Shown in pieces: positions 42,090-50,357 of a DNA stretch of 64,000 bases. The notes under the pieces are model-generated. The model was not told the origin of the DNA. It worked only from the letters and a program-made list of their open reading frames with translations, and searched no databases. Positions within the stretch are counted from its first letter, which is position 1, and every line of letters begins with the position of its first letter. Position numbers and translations under genes: made by a program. Origin of the DNA: Pseudomonas knackmussii B13 (lineage in GTDB: Bacteria; Pseudomonadota; Gammaproteobacteria; Pseudomonadales; Pseudomonadaceae); contig NZ_HG322950.1 in assembly GCF_000689415.1 (NCBI RefSeq), positions 744,001 through 808,000 on the forward strand. The letters are read 5' to 3'.

Positions 42090-42168
42090 CGGCCTGGATG
42101 TCTTCCAGTTGCTGTGCTGCAAGCTTATGCGCATCTTGGAATGGCTTGTGCTCTGACTGAAACATCAC
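41950..42168 (-). CDS. Possible small opposite-strand gene
   Basis: 72 residues with a protein-like helical composition (DAHKLAAQQLEDIQAVMIPLLEKGATCREL). It overlaps the preceding gene tail-to-tail by 140 bp. No ribosome site stands out. It could be a shadow frame. Confidence 0.3.
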   Translation of the reverse strand: MMFQSEHKPFQDAHKLAAQQLEDIQAVMIPLLEKGATCRELSTAVLLLAESWPADCPGHSCMSSKGQSYPQG

Positions 42169-42335
42169 TCACCTCGAGTTCTTGTTGATTGCTGCAGCTT
42201 GATTGCCCAAGCACTGGAATGATTTTTCGCCTCCGAAAAAGAGACCACGCGCGCGCGTGACGATGATGGTCGGGCGTCCTGCAGGAGCAGGACGACCACC
42301 ACTGGCCAGGGATGGCCACCTTCGGGAGCATCGTC
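42090..42335. promoter_or_regulatory. Late-region control segment before the holin
   Basis: Contains TTTTTCG-CCTC-CGAAAAA (42223-42240), the palindrome CACGCGCGCGCGTG (42246-42259) and the hairpin CGTCCTG-CAGGAG-CAGGACG (42275-42294). The palindrome recurs before the tape measure gene. This is the expected site of the late promoter, but no -10/-35 pair was recognised. Confidence 0.5.
42246..42259. repeat. GC palindrome copy 1
   Basis: CACGCGCGCGCGTG, preceded by AAAAAGA and followed by ACGATG; the same context occurs at 56845-56858. Confidence 0.7.
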
Positions 42336-42629
42336 ATGCCATCGCAGCAATCCCGGCGCCGCGCGCCGCGCATGACCAGCTGGACGCTGGTCACTCTGAT
42401 CCTGCTCATCGTCCTGGCGGCCATCCGGCCTGAACAGCTCCAGGTCGTCGCCTACAAACTCCTCCTGGTCACTCTCGGTGCCGTCGCCGGCTACTGGATC
42501 GACCGCACGCTCTTCCTCGTCGAAGCTCGCCCGCATCAATGCCCTGCTGGCCCGGAGAAGATCGGCGCCTGGATTCGTCGCGCCTTGATCGTCATGGCCT
42601 GCATTCTTGGCCTGACGCTGGGGCTGTGA
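42336..42629 (+). CDS. Putative phage holin
   Basis: 97 residues with hydrophobic segments at about 15-28, 36-50 and 83-96, and a basic N-terminus. Its position directly before the endolysin supports a holin. The ATG at 42336 has GGGAG seven bases upstream; an ATG at 42312 lacks one. Two or three transmembrane helices are possible. Confidence 0.7.
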   Translation: MPSQQSRRRAPRMTSWTLVTLILLIVLAAIRPEQLQVVAYKLLLVTLGAVAGYWIDRTLFLVEARPHQCPAGPEKIGAWIRRALIVMACILGLTLGL

Positions 42630-42631
42630 TC

Positions 42632-43318
42632 ATGAGGTTCCTTCGACTCCTCTGGTGGGTATGCTGCGAAGAGCCCCGCCTGCCGTTGTATGCCTTGGTC
42701 GCCATCTTCTTGATGGTCTGGAGCCTCCTGCATGGTGCGCCGGCCTGCGCTCAAGATCGCATCCCGGCCCAGGCCGAGCAGTACCACCGCACACTGGTCC
42801 GGGCTGCCCAGGCTGAATGGGGCCTATCGGCGCCGATCGCTACCTTCGCCGGGCAGATCCACCAGGAAAGCCGCTGGCGCGCTGATGCTCGTTCGCCCGT
42901 CGGCGCCCTGGGCCTTTCGCAGTTCATGCCCGGGACCGCTGAGTGGATTTCCGGCTTGTACCCGGCCGCCCTGGGCGCGAACCAGCCGTTGAACCCGGGC
43001 TGGGCCCTGCGCGCCCTGGTTGCCTACGACCGTTACCTCTACGCCCAGAACCAGGCCACCAGCGAGTGCCATCGCTGGGGATTCGTCCTGTCCGCCTACA
43101 ACGGCGGCCAGGGGTGGGTGAATCGCGACCGCAGACTGGCCTCGGCATCCGGCGCCGATCAGCTGGCCTGGTTCGATTCCGTCGAGCGCTTCAACGCGGG
43201 GCGCTCGGCCGCGAACTTCCGCGAGAACCGCGACTACCCCCGCCTGATCCTGCTGCGCTACGAGCGCCTCTACACCACATGGGGCGATGGCGTATGCGCC
43301 GAGAGGTACGTGCTGTGA
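42632..43318 (+). CDS. Phage endolysin, SLT-type lytic transglycosylase
   Basis: 228 residues with an N-terminal hydrophobic segment (about 18-35, possible signal-anchor), then an SLT domain with catalytic Glu79 in QIHQESRW, GALGLSQFMPGTA, and SAYNGGQGWV. It should cut peptidoglycan for lysis after holin action. The overlap with the next gene is GTGA. Confidence 0.9.
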   Translation: MRFLRLLWWVCCEEPRLPLYALVAIFLMVWSLLHGAPACAQDRIPAQAEQYHRTLVRAAQAEWGLSAPIATFAGQIHQESRWRADARSPVGALGLSQFMPGTAEWISGLYPAALGANQPLNPGWALRALVAYDRYLYAQNQATSECHRWGFVLSAYNGGQGWVNRDRRLASASGADQLAWFDSVERFNAGRSAANFRENRDYPRLILLRYERLYTTWGDGVCAERYVL

Positions 43319-43551
43319 GCAAGATTAAGTTTGCTGATGTCCGTGCAATGTTTCGTGATCGCGACCAATGTCGCTGGTTCTGGTTCCGTGAGTGGCTGAA
43401 GGACGCCGGCGCGCCGATGCTGAAGGACGCCCTGCGGATCGTCGCGCTGTCCGTAGCGCTCTATGCCCTGGGGCTTACCTTCGGCAAGGGCTTGGCGACT
43501 GGCTTCAGCCAGAACATTCAGGTGAACGTGCGCCTGCAGGTGGCCGAATGA
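43315..43551 (+). CDS. Small membrane protein of lysis cassette
   Basis: 78 residues, GTG start overlapping the endolysin stop. One hydrophobic helix (about 41-57, ALRIVALSVALYALGLTFG). Possibly an antiholin or accessory lysis protein. No family recognised. Confidence 0.6.
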   Translation: MSKIKFADVRAMFRDRDQCRWFWFREWLKDAGAPMLKDALRIVALSVALYALGLTFGKGLATGFSQNIQVNVRLQVAE

Positions 43552-43751
43552 CACGCCTCTATCTCGGCTGCCTGATGGCGCAAGCACTCACGTCGGTCGC
43601 CATGGTGGCCGCTTCCGCGAACTTCCTCACGGCCAAGGAACTGTATTGCTCGCCGGTGCCGCGCGAGCGCCACGGCAAGTCCGGCGTAGCCAAAGCCAAG
43701 CGCAAAGCGCGCCAGTACAAGCGTCGGAGGGCCCACCATGGCCGTGCTTAG
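43548..43751 (+). CDS. Small basic protein with N-terminal hydrophobic segment
   Basis: 67 residues. Residues about 4-24 are hydrophobic (possible signal peptide); the C-terminus is very basic (KAKRKARQYKRRRAHH). It overlaps both neighbours (ATGA upstream, 14 bp with Rz). Function unknown. Confidence 0.55.
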   Translation: MTRLYLGCLMAQALTSVAMVAASANFLTAKELYCSPVPRERHGKSGVAKAKRKARQYKRRRAHHGRA

Positions 43752-44343
43752 CTATCTTCGCGCCGGCTGGCCCATCCTGGTCGTCGGGCTCCTCGCACTG
43801 GCCATGATCGTCAACAGCCAGGCGGCCTACGACAACGGGTTCAGGAAAGCAAAGGCCGATGGCGACGCGGCTTTGGCCCAGCTCCGCGAGCAATACGCCA
43901 ACGAGCGCGCCCAAGCCGCCCAGGACAACCTGGTGCAGTACAAGCAACAGGTCACCCGCGCAGACCAGGCCGAGCAGAAGATGCTGGAAACCCAGCAGCA
44001 GCTCGCCGACGCCCAGAAACAGCTCCAGGAGCGAATCCCCCATGTCACGACCGTCTACCGGCCGGCTCCTGCAGCTGCGCCTGTTGCCATTCCTCATTGC
44101 GTGTTCACTCGCGGCTGGCTGCGCGACTTCAACCTCGCCCTCGGTGCCGGCCTGCCCGCCGCAGGAGCGGGCACCGCTGCGGCCGGCACTCAAGCAGCGA
44201 CCTGGCCCGCCCCCGGTTCTGACGCCGAACTACTGGAAAGCGGCGTCAGCCCGGCTGACATCCTGGCCTTCGCCAAGGACTACGGCACCTGGGCCCGTCG
44301 CAATCTCGCGCAGCTCAATGCCCTCATCGATCAAGGGGAGTAA
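43738..44343 (+). CDS. Rz-like inner-membrane spanin
   Basis: 201 residues with an N-terminal transmembrane helix (about 11-28) and a long coiled coil (about 40-100), the layout of an i-spanin that fuses inner and outer membrane at lysis. The Rz1 partner is embedded in another frame at 44042. Confidence 0.82.
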   Translation: MAVLSYLRAGWPILVVGLLALAMIVNSQAAYDNGFRKAKADGDAALAQLREQYANERAQAAQDNLVQYKQQVTRADQAEQKMLETQQQLADAQKQLQERIPHVTTVYRPAPAAAPVAIPHCVFTRGWLRDFNLALGAGLPAAGAGTAAAGTQAATWPAPGSDAELLESGVSPADILAFAKDYGTWARRNLAQLNALIDQGE

Positions 44344-44350
44344 GGGATGA
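44042..44350 (+). CDS. Rz1-like outer-membrane lipoprotein spanin, nested in Rz
   Basis: 102 residues in the +1 frame inside Rz, with the lipobox LAAGC (Cys27) and a Pro-rich mature part (PACPPQERAPLRP, GPPPVLTPNYW). AGGAG lies nine bases before its ATG. Nested Rz/Rz1 arrangements are classical. It extends seven bases past the Rz stop. Confidence 0.82.
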   Translation: MSRPSTGRLLQLRLLPFLIACSLAAGCATSTSPSVPACPPQERAPLRPALKQRPGPPPVLTPNYWKAASARLTSWPSPRTTAPGPVAISRSSMPSSIKGSKG

Positions 44351-44736
44351 AGATCGAACTGGAGCTGTGGCAGCTGATCAGCCTGCTGCTCGCCTTCCTC
44401 GGCGGCTGCGCCGGGGGCGGCAAGCTGCTGCTGAACCAGATCCAGAAGCACCTGGACGCGCGCTTCGCCAGCCAGGACCAGGCGCGCCTGGCGAACCACG
44501 AGCAACTGTCCTATCGGCTGGGTGCCATCGAGCAAGCGGCCCGGGAAGAAACCAACCAATGGCAGCGCGTCGAGCGCGAACTGATGAGCCTGAAAGCCGA
44601 CTTGCCACTTCAGTACGTGCGCCGCGAGGACTACATCCGCGGCCAGAGCGTGCTGGAGGCGAAGCTCGACGGCCTGGCCGTGAAAATCGAAAACGCGCAG
44701 CTGCGCAGCCTGATGGGAGCCAACCATGCAAACTGA
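44347..44736 (+). CDS. Mu gp25-like protein (DUF2730)
   Basis: 129 residues with an N-terminal hydrophobic helix (about 8-26) and a coiled-coil body (IEQAAREETNQWQRVERELMSLKADLPLQYVRREDY). The QYVRRxDY ending is typical of DUF2730 in Mu-like phages. Overlaps the next gene by 11 bp. Confidence 0.75.
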   Translation: MKIELELWQLISLLLAFLGGCAGGGKLLLNQIQKHLDARFASQDQARLANHEQLSYRLGAIEQAAREETNQWQRVERELMSLKADLPLQYVRREDYIRGQSVLEAKLDGLAVKIENAQLRSLMGANHAN

Positions 44737-45034
44737 CATCGCCAAGATCCGCCGGGAGTCCCTGCGCTGGCTGATCCTGCTAACCCTGAACAACGCCCGG
44801 CCGGTGGGCAGCTACGAGATGCCGATCCTGTCGGTTGCTCAGAGCGAGTATCCGGACGCCACCCCGCTGGAGATCCGCCGCGAGCTGGACTACCTGAGCG
44901 ATCGCGACCTGGTGAAGCTCGACAAGCAGCCTTCCGGCAAGTGGTTCGCTGACCTGACCCGCTACGGCACCGACATCGCCGAGTACACCATCGACTGCGA
45001 GCCTGGCATCGCACGTCCCGTGAAGTACTGGTGA
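44726..45034 (+). CDS. Mu gp26-like winged-helix protein
   Basis: 102 residues with a wHTH pattern (LRWLILLTLNNARPVGSYEMPIL ... IRRELDYLSDRDLVKLDKQ). It lies between gp25- and gp27-like genes as in Mu. The role is unknown, perhaps DNA-binding in packaging. Overlaps the next gene (GTGA). Confidence 0.75.
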   Translation: MQTDIAKIRRESLRWLILLTLNNARPVGSYEMPILSVAQSEYPDATPLEIRRELDYLSDRDLVKLDKQPSGKWFADLTRYGTDIAEYTIDCEPGIARPVKYW

Positions 45035-45612
45035 CTGCCATGGGGCGGAAGTCTTCCATCTCGCGGCTGCCAGATAACGTCCGGGCCTACATCGAGGGCA
45101 AGCTCGCCGAGGGGCGGCTGACCCTGGACGAGCTGATCGCCAACCTGCAGGCGCAGTTCCCCAGCCAGGCCGAGTCGGGCGAGCTGCCCAGCCGCACGGC
45201 GGTGCATCGCTACGGCCAGAAGCTGGAGCGGCGCCTCGCTGCGATCCGGGCCAGTACCGAGGCTGCGAAGATCATCCGCGCCCAGGCCGGCGACGACCTG
45301 GACGCGCGCAGCGAAGCGTTGACGGCGATGATCCAGTCGGAGCTGTTCGAGTCGATCATCGCCTTGCAGGAGGCTGGTGATGAAGAGATGGACCCCGGTG
45401 AGCGCGTCGGCCTGCTCGCCTCGGCGGCGAAAAACATCGCCACGCTGACCCGCAGCTCCGTTGCCCTGAAGAAGTTCCAGGCCGAGGCCGAGGAGCGTGC
45501 TCGCCTGGCGCTGCTCGCCGAGCAGAAGGCGAAGCTGGACGCGATGCCGAGCAAGGGCGGCGTCACTGAGGCCACCAAGGCCGCGATCCGGGAAGCACTG
45601 GGGATCAGCTGA
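45031..45612 (+). CDS. Small terminase subunit, Mu gp27-like (DUF3486)
   Basis: 193 residues, GTG start (ATG 45040 possible). The N-terminus GRKSSISRLPDNVRAYIEGKLAEGRLTLDELI and the AVHRYGQKL motif are DUF3486 features. It should recognise phage DNA for packaging. It overlaps the large terminase by one base. Confidence 0.85.
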   Translation: MTAMGRKSSISRLPDNVRAYIEGKLAEGRLTLDELIANLQAQFPSQAESGELPSRTAVHRYGQKLERRLAAIRASTEAAKIIRAQAGDDLDARSEALTAMIQSELFESIIALQEAGDEEMDPGERVGLLASAAKNIATLTRSSVALKKFQAEAEERARLALLAEQKAKLDAMPSKGGVTEATKAAIREALGIS

Positions 45613-47066
45613 TGAAGCTAAAGGGCAATGCCAAGATCATTCCGGCCAACCCGGAAGCCATCTTCCTGCCATACCAGAGCCGCTGGATCACCGACTCCAG
45701 CCGCCTGAAGCTCATGCAGAAGTCCCGTCAGATCGGCTTGTCCTGGTCCACCGCCTACGCCGCTGACGAGCGCACCGCTGCTGAAGATGCCCGGGTGGAT
45801 CAGTGGGTGAGCAGCCGTGATGACCTGCAGGCGCGCCTGTTCCTGGAAGACTGCAAGATGTGGGCGGGGATCATGAACCAGGCCGCCAAGGATCTGGGCG
45901 AGGTCGTCATCGACCCGAAGAACAAGATCTCCGCCTACGTCCTGGAGTTCGCCAACGGACGCCGCATCCACAGCATGTCGAGCAACCCCGACGCCCAGGC
46001 CGGCAAGCGCGGCGGTCGTATTCTGGACGAGTTCGCCCTGCACCCGGACCCACGAAAACTGTGGTCGATCGCCTATCCGGGTATCACTTGGGGCGGCGCC
46101 ATGGAGATCATCTCCACCCATCGGGGCAGCCAGAACTTTTTCAACCAGCTGGTGCGCGAGATCGTCGAGGGCGGCAATCCGAAGGGAATCAGCCTGCACA
46201 CCGTCACGTTGCAGAACGCCCTGGACGACGGCTTCCTGTTCAAGCTGCAGCAGATGCTGCCGGCCGACGATGAGCGCCAGGCGATGGACGAGGCGCAGTA
46301 CTTCGACTTTATTCGGGCCGGCTGTGCGGACGAGGAGTCCTTCCAGCAGGAGTACATGTGCAACCCGGCCGACGACGACGTGGCCTTCCTGGAGTACGAC
46401 CTGATCGCTTCGGCGGAGTACCCGCAGACCGCGAACTGGAAGCAGTTGGAGGGCGGCAGGCTGTTCGCTGGCATCGATATCGGGCGCAAGAGCGACCTGA
46501 CGGTGCTCTGGGTGGTCGAGCTGCTCGGCGACGTGCTTTATACCCGCCACATCGAGCGCCTGCAGAACATGCGCAAGTCCGACCAGGAGCGAATCATCTG
46601 GCCGTGGCTGGCTCGCTGCGATCGCGCTTGCATCGACGCCACAGGCCTTGGCATTGGCTGGGCGGATGACGCCCAGGACCAGTTCGGCGAGAGCCGGATC
46701 GAGGCCGTGACCTTCTCGACGCGCGTGAAGGAGGCGCTGGCCTATCCGATCCGCGGGGCGATGGAGGACCGCAAACTGCGTATCCCCTACGACCCGAAGA
46801 CCCGCGCGGCCCTTCGCCAGGTGACCAAGCAGACCACCTCCACCGGCAACATCCGGTTTACCGCAGAGCGCACCGCCGATGGCCACGCCGACGAATTCTG
46901 GGCGCTCGGCCTGGCGATCCAGGCGGCGTCCCAGCAGGGCACCATGCCGATCGAGTTTCACTCGACTGGCGTTCGCGCGTCTCTGGACCAGGACGCCAGC
47001 GGCGGCCGCACTACCACCCGCGGCTGGGGCACCGTCGCCGGCCGTAACGACCTCGGAGGCTACTGA
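45612..47066 (+). CDS. Large terminase subunit, Mu gp28-like
   Basis: 484-residue packaging motor. The ATPase shows a variant Walker A (KSRQIGLSW) and Walker B (GGRILDEFA); the nuclease domain shows FAGIDIGRKSDLT. It overlaps the portal gene by one base. Intact. Confidence 0.93.
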   Translation: MKLKGNAKIIPANPEAIFLPYQSRWITDSSRLKLMQKSRQIGLSWSTAYAADERTAAEDARVDQWVSSRDDLQARLFLEDCKMWAGIMNQAAKDLGEVVIDPKNKISAYVLEFANGRRIHSMSSNPDAQAGKRGGRILDEFALHPDPRKLWSIAYPGITWGGAMEIISTHRGSQNFFNQLVREIVEGGNPKGISLHTVTLQNALDDGFLFKLQQMLPADDERQAMDEAQYFDFIRAGCADEESFQQEYMCNPADDDVAFLEYDLIASAEYPQTANWKQLEGGRLFAGIDIGRKSDLTVLWVVELLGDVLYTRHIERLQNMRKSDQERIIWPWLARCDRACIDATGLGIGWADDAQDQFGESRIEAVTFSTRVKEALAYPIRGAMEDRKLRIPYDPKTRAALRQVTKQTTSTGNIRFTAERTADGHADEFWALGLAIQAASQQGTMPIEFHSTGVRASLDQDASGGRTTTRGWGTVAGRNDLGGY

Positions 47067-48538
47067 TGCAACAGCCCAAGCTCGGCCAGGAGATCGCCAC
47101 CACCGGCGATGGCCGCGATATCACTCGCCCGTTCCTGTCTGGCCTGCAGCAGCCGAGCGACTACATCCTGCAGCGCCGCGGCGGCAACGATCTGCGCATC
47201 TACGAGGAAGTACTTCGTGATGGCCAGGTCAAGGCGACCTGGGGGCAACGCCAGCTCGCAGTGGTCAGCAGGGAGTGGCAGGTCGACGCCGGCGGTGATC
47301 GCCGGATCGACAAGGCCGCAGCCGAACATCTGCGGCAGCAGCTGCAAAACGTCGGCTGGGATCGGATCACCAACGGCATGCTCTACGGGGTGTACTACGG
47401 CCACGCCGTGGGAGAGGTGATCTACGGCCGCGACGACCGCTACATCACGCTGCAAGCGATCAAGGTGCGCAATCGCCGCCGCTTCCGTTATGACCAGGAG
47501 GGCGGCCTGCGCCTGCTCACCCCGCAGAACATGTTCGAGGGCGAGCCGTGCCCGGCTCCGTACTTCTGGCACTTCTGCACCGGCGCCGACAACGACGACG
47601 AGCCCTACGGCCTTGGCCTGGCCCACTGGCTGTACTGGCCCGTGTTCTTCAAACGCAATGGTCTGAAGTTCTGGCTGACCTTCCTGGACAAATTCGGCAT
47701 GCCCACGGCGGTCGGCAAGTTCGGCAAGAACGCCACCCCAGAAGAAAAGGCAAAGCTGCTGGCGGCGACGCAAGCGATCCAGACCGATACCGGCGTCATC
47801 ATGCCGGAGGACATGATGATCGAGCTGCTGGAGGCTGCTCGCTCCGGTACCGGAGACTACAAGATCCTGCACGACACCATGGACGAGACCATCGCCAAGG
47901 TGACGCTGGGCCAGGTGGCGTCCAGCCAGGGCACCCCTGGACGCCTGGGCAATGACAATCTGCAGGCGGACGTGCGTCTCGACTTGGTCAAGGCTGACGC
48001 CGATCTGATCTGCGAGTCCTTCAACCTCGGGCCGGCCCGCTGGCTGACCGAGTGGAACTTCCCGGGTGCCGTTCCGCCTCGCGTGTACCGCGTGGTCGAG
48101 GAACCCGAGGACATGGACGCCAAGGCCAGTCGCGACGAGAAGGTGTTCCGCTTCTCCGGGTTCAAACCGACCCTGGGCTACGTCCAGGAGACCTACGGCG
48201 TAGAAGTCCAGGAGGAGGTCCAGCCGACTGCCGATAGCTCCGCGCCCGCTGCTCCCGCTGAGTTCGCGGAGGGTGATGGCGGCAGCGACCCGGCCTCGGC
48301 CATGACCACCCAGCTGGCCAAGGCAATGCAGCCGGCGGTCAAGGACTGGAGCGACCAGTTGCGCTCCCTGGTCGACAGTGCCACCAGCCTCGATGACCTG
48401 CAGGCGCAGCTGCTGAAGCTCGCCCCCCAGCTGAGCCTGGACCAGTACGCGGCCGCGATGGCCACCGGTCTGCAGGCAGCGAACCTTGCAGGTCGCACTG
48501 ATGTCCAGGACGATCTGGCTGCGCGAGGCAACGCCTGA
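47066..48538 (+). CDS. Portal protein, Mu gp29-like (DUF935)
   Basis: 490 residues forming the DNA entry ring of the head. Typical DUF935 stretches are LRIYEEVLRDGQVKATWGQRQLAV, NGMLYGVYYGHAVGEV and SSQGTPGRLGNDN. The C-terminal 70 residues are helical. It overlaps the next gene by one base. Confidence 0.92.
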   Translation: MQQPKLGQEIATTGDGRDITRPFLSGLQQPSDYILQRRGGNDLRIYEEVLRDGQVKATWGQRQLAVVSREWQVDAGGDRRIDKAAAEHLRQQLQNVGWDRITNGMLYGVYYGHAVGEVIYGRDDRYITLQAIKVRNRRRFRYDQEGGLRLLTPQNMFEGEPCPAPYFWHFCTGADNDDEPYGLGLAHWLYWPVFFKRNGLKFWLTFLDKFGMPTAVGKFGKNATPEEKAKLLAATQAIQTDTGVIMPEDMMIELLEAARSGTGDYKILHDTMDETIAKVTLGQVASSQGTPGRLGNDNLQADVRLDLVKADADLICESFNLGPARWLTEWNFPGAVPPRVYRVVEEPEDMDAKASRDEKVFRFSGFKPTLGYVQETYGVEVQEEVQPTADSSAPAAPAEFAEGDGGSDPASAMTTQLAKAMQPAVKDWSDQLRSLVDSATSLDDLQAQLLKLAPQLSLDQYAAAMATGLQAANLAGRTDVQDDLAARGNA

Positions 48539-49788
48539 TGGCCACCGCCGCCAGCTACGGCAGCCTCGCCTTCAAGGAACAGATCGCTTTCTTCGAGGCC
48601 AAGAACCCCTCGGTCAACTACGCCACCGTGCGTGGTGCCGCCCACGACCAGTCCTTCGTCAGCGCCGGGGCTCATCGCGCCGACCTGGTGGCAGATCTGT
48701 TCGCGGTGGTGAACCAGGCGATCCGCGACGGCCTCACCCTGGAGGAGTTCCGCCAGGACTACTACGCCGTCCTGGACAACTACGGCTGGGAACCCGATGG
48801 CGGTCGTGCCTGGCGCGCTAAGGTGATCTACCGCACCAACTTGCGCACCAGCTACGCAGCTGGCCGCTACGCCCAGCTGCAGGCGGTGAAGGCGACTAGG
48901 CCCTACTGGGGCTACCACCACAGCGACGCCGTGGAGCACCCGCGTGAGCAGCACCTGGCCTGGGATGGTCTGAAGATCCATGCCGACAACCCTTGGTGGA
49001 AGACGCACTATCCCCCCAGCGGCTTTGGCTGCGAGTGCTACGTCACCGCCTACAGTCTTGATGAGATCCACGCCATGGGTAAGACGGGGCCTGACGAGCC
49101 GCCGGCCGAGCGCATGCGCAACATCTTCTTTCGCGGCGAGACGGTTCAGGTGCCAGAAGGCGTCGATCCGGGGTGGGACTACGCACCAGGACGTGCCGCC
49201 TTCGAGAACCAGGTGCAGCTCACCCTGGAGAAGACAGCACCACTCCCAGCGGTGCCGGCGGCGAAGATGAACAAGCAGCTGCTGGACGAGGACAGCGTCG
49301 AGACTGCCCTACAGGGCTCCTGGTCAAGCTGGGTGGATGAGGTCGCCGCCGAGCCGATCGTCCATGGCACCGCCCGCAACGTCGGTACGCTCAGCACGGA
49401 AACGGTCGCGGGTATGCAGCAGGCCGGCGCCGAGCCGCAGACCGCCCTGGTCAGCATGGACGACGTGCACCTGGTGCCGTTGGTGAAGGCCGCCCAGGCC
49501 GAGCCGCCGGATAATGCGTTGTCGACCGTGCTGACGCTGGCCGAGCTGGTGCAACTACCGCAGATCCTCGCTCAGCCCGAGGCCGTGCTCCTCGATGCTG
49601 TCAGCAGCGCCCTGATCTATGTCTTCGACACTGGGCGCGACGGCGGCAAGGTGGCGATGGTGGTCAACTATCTCCTGCAGGGCACTTCGCGGAGCAACCT
49701 GGTGCAGTCGGGCTCGGTCATTGGCGTGGAGCAGCTCGGCCAGCAACTGGCGTCCGGCCGACTGGTCCTGGTGGAGGGCACGCTATGA
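48538..49788 (+). CDS. Mu gpF-like head protein with possible C-terminal nuclease domain
   Basis: 416 residues. The N-terminal two-thirds is the phage head morphogenesis domain (FRQDYYAVLDNYGW, YRTNLRTSYAAGRYAQ, SGFGCECYV). After about residue 240 comes a separate domain (VLTLAELVQLPQILAQPEAVL, VAMVVNYLLQG) that resembles the phage barnase/EndoU/colicin E5-like (PBECR) nuclease class. It may be an injected or head-packaged toxin; the assignment is from memory of the family. Confidence 0.8.
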   Translation: MATAASYGSLAFKEQIAFFEAKNPSVNYATVRGAAHDQSFVSAGAHRADLVADLFAVVNQAIRDGLTLEEFRQDYYAVLDNYGWEPDGGRAWRAKVIYRTNLRTSYAAGRYAQLQAVKATRPYWGYHHSDAVEHPREQHLAWDGLKIHADNPWWKTHYPPSGFGCECYVTAYSLDEIHAMGKTGPDEPPAERMRNIFFRGETVQVPEGVDPGWDYAPGRAAFENQVQLTLEKTAPLPAVPAAKMNKQLLDEDSVETALQGSWSSWVDEVAAEPIVHGTARNVGTLSTETVAGMQQAGAEPQTALVSMDDVHLVPLVKAAQAEPPDNALSTVLTLAELVQLPQILAQPEAVLLDAVSSALIYVFDTGRDGGKVAMVVNYLLQGTSRSNLVQSGSVIGVEQLGQQLASGRLVLVEGTL

Positions 49789-50357
49789 GCGGCGCACGCA
49801 TTGAGTTTGAATTCGACCATCAGCAGGTCACCCAGGCGCTGAATGCCGGCGCGGCGGCCTTGGGGGAGCCTGAGAAGATCCTGCAGGATCTCATCGATCC
49901 TCTGATCCGCATTCACCAGGCGCGATTCAAGGCCCAGCAGTCACCTGATGGCACGCCCTGGCAAGCACTGTCGCCGCGCTACCTGACGAGCAAGCGGCGC
50001 AACAAGGACAAGATCCTGACGTCGGAGGGTTTGCTGCGGAACACACTGCGCGGCCAGGTCGACGGCGACTCGCTCCTGTTCGGTACCGATCGGCCCTATG
50101 GCGCCATCCACCAGTTCGGCGGGAAGATCGAGCGCCAGGAGCGCGCGAGTACCGTCTACTTCAAGATGGATGAGCGTACCGGCGCTGTCGGCCGGAAGTT
50201 CGTACCGAAGACGAAGAGTAACTTCGCCCAGGACGTGAAGATCGGTCCCTACACCATCGATATGCCTGCGCGCCCCTGGTTGGGTACCTCAGACGCCGAC
50301 GACGGCATGCTGCTGCAACGCGTTATGTCCTTCCTGACGGCCGCAATAGTCAACTAG
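49785..50357 (+). CDS. Phage virion morphogenesis protein, Mu gpG-like
   Basis: 190 residues. The stretch IRIHQARFKAQQSPDGTPWQALSPRYL and YGAIHQFGGKI are hallmarks of the phage_tail_S/gpG family, involved in head-tail assembly. It overlaps gpF by four bases. A 215-bp non-coding gap follows. Confidence 0.85.
   Translation: MSGARIEFEFDHQQVTQALNAGAAALGEPEKILQDLIDPLIRIHQARFKAQQSPDGTPWQALSPRYLTSKRRNKDKILTSEGLLRNTLRGQVDGDSLLFGTDRPYGAIHQFGGKIERQERASTVYFKMDERTGAVGRKFVPKTKSNFAQDVKIGPYTIDMPARPWLGTSDADDGMLLQRVMSFLTAAIVN

Noticed and set aside
42165..42539. Minus-strand 124-codon frame overlapping the holin
   Set aside because: Asp/Arg-rich antisense product; the holin and late control region explain this stretch.
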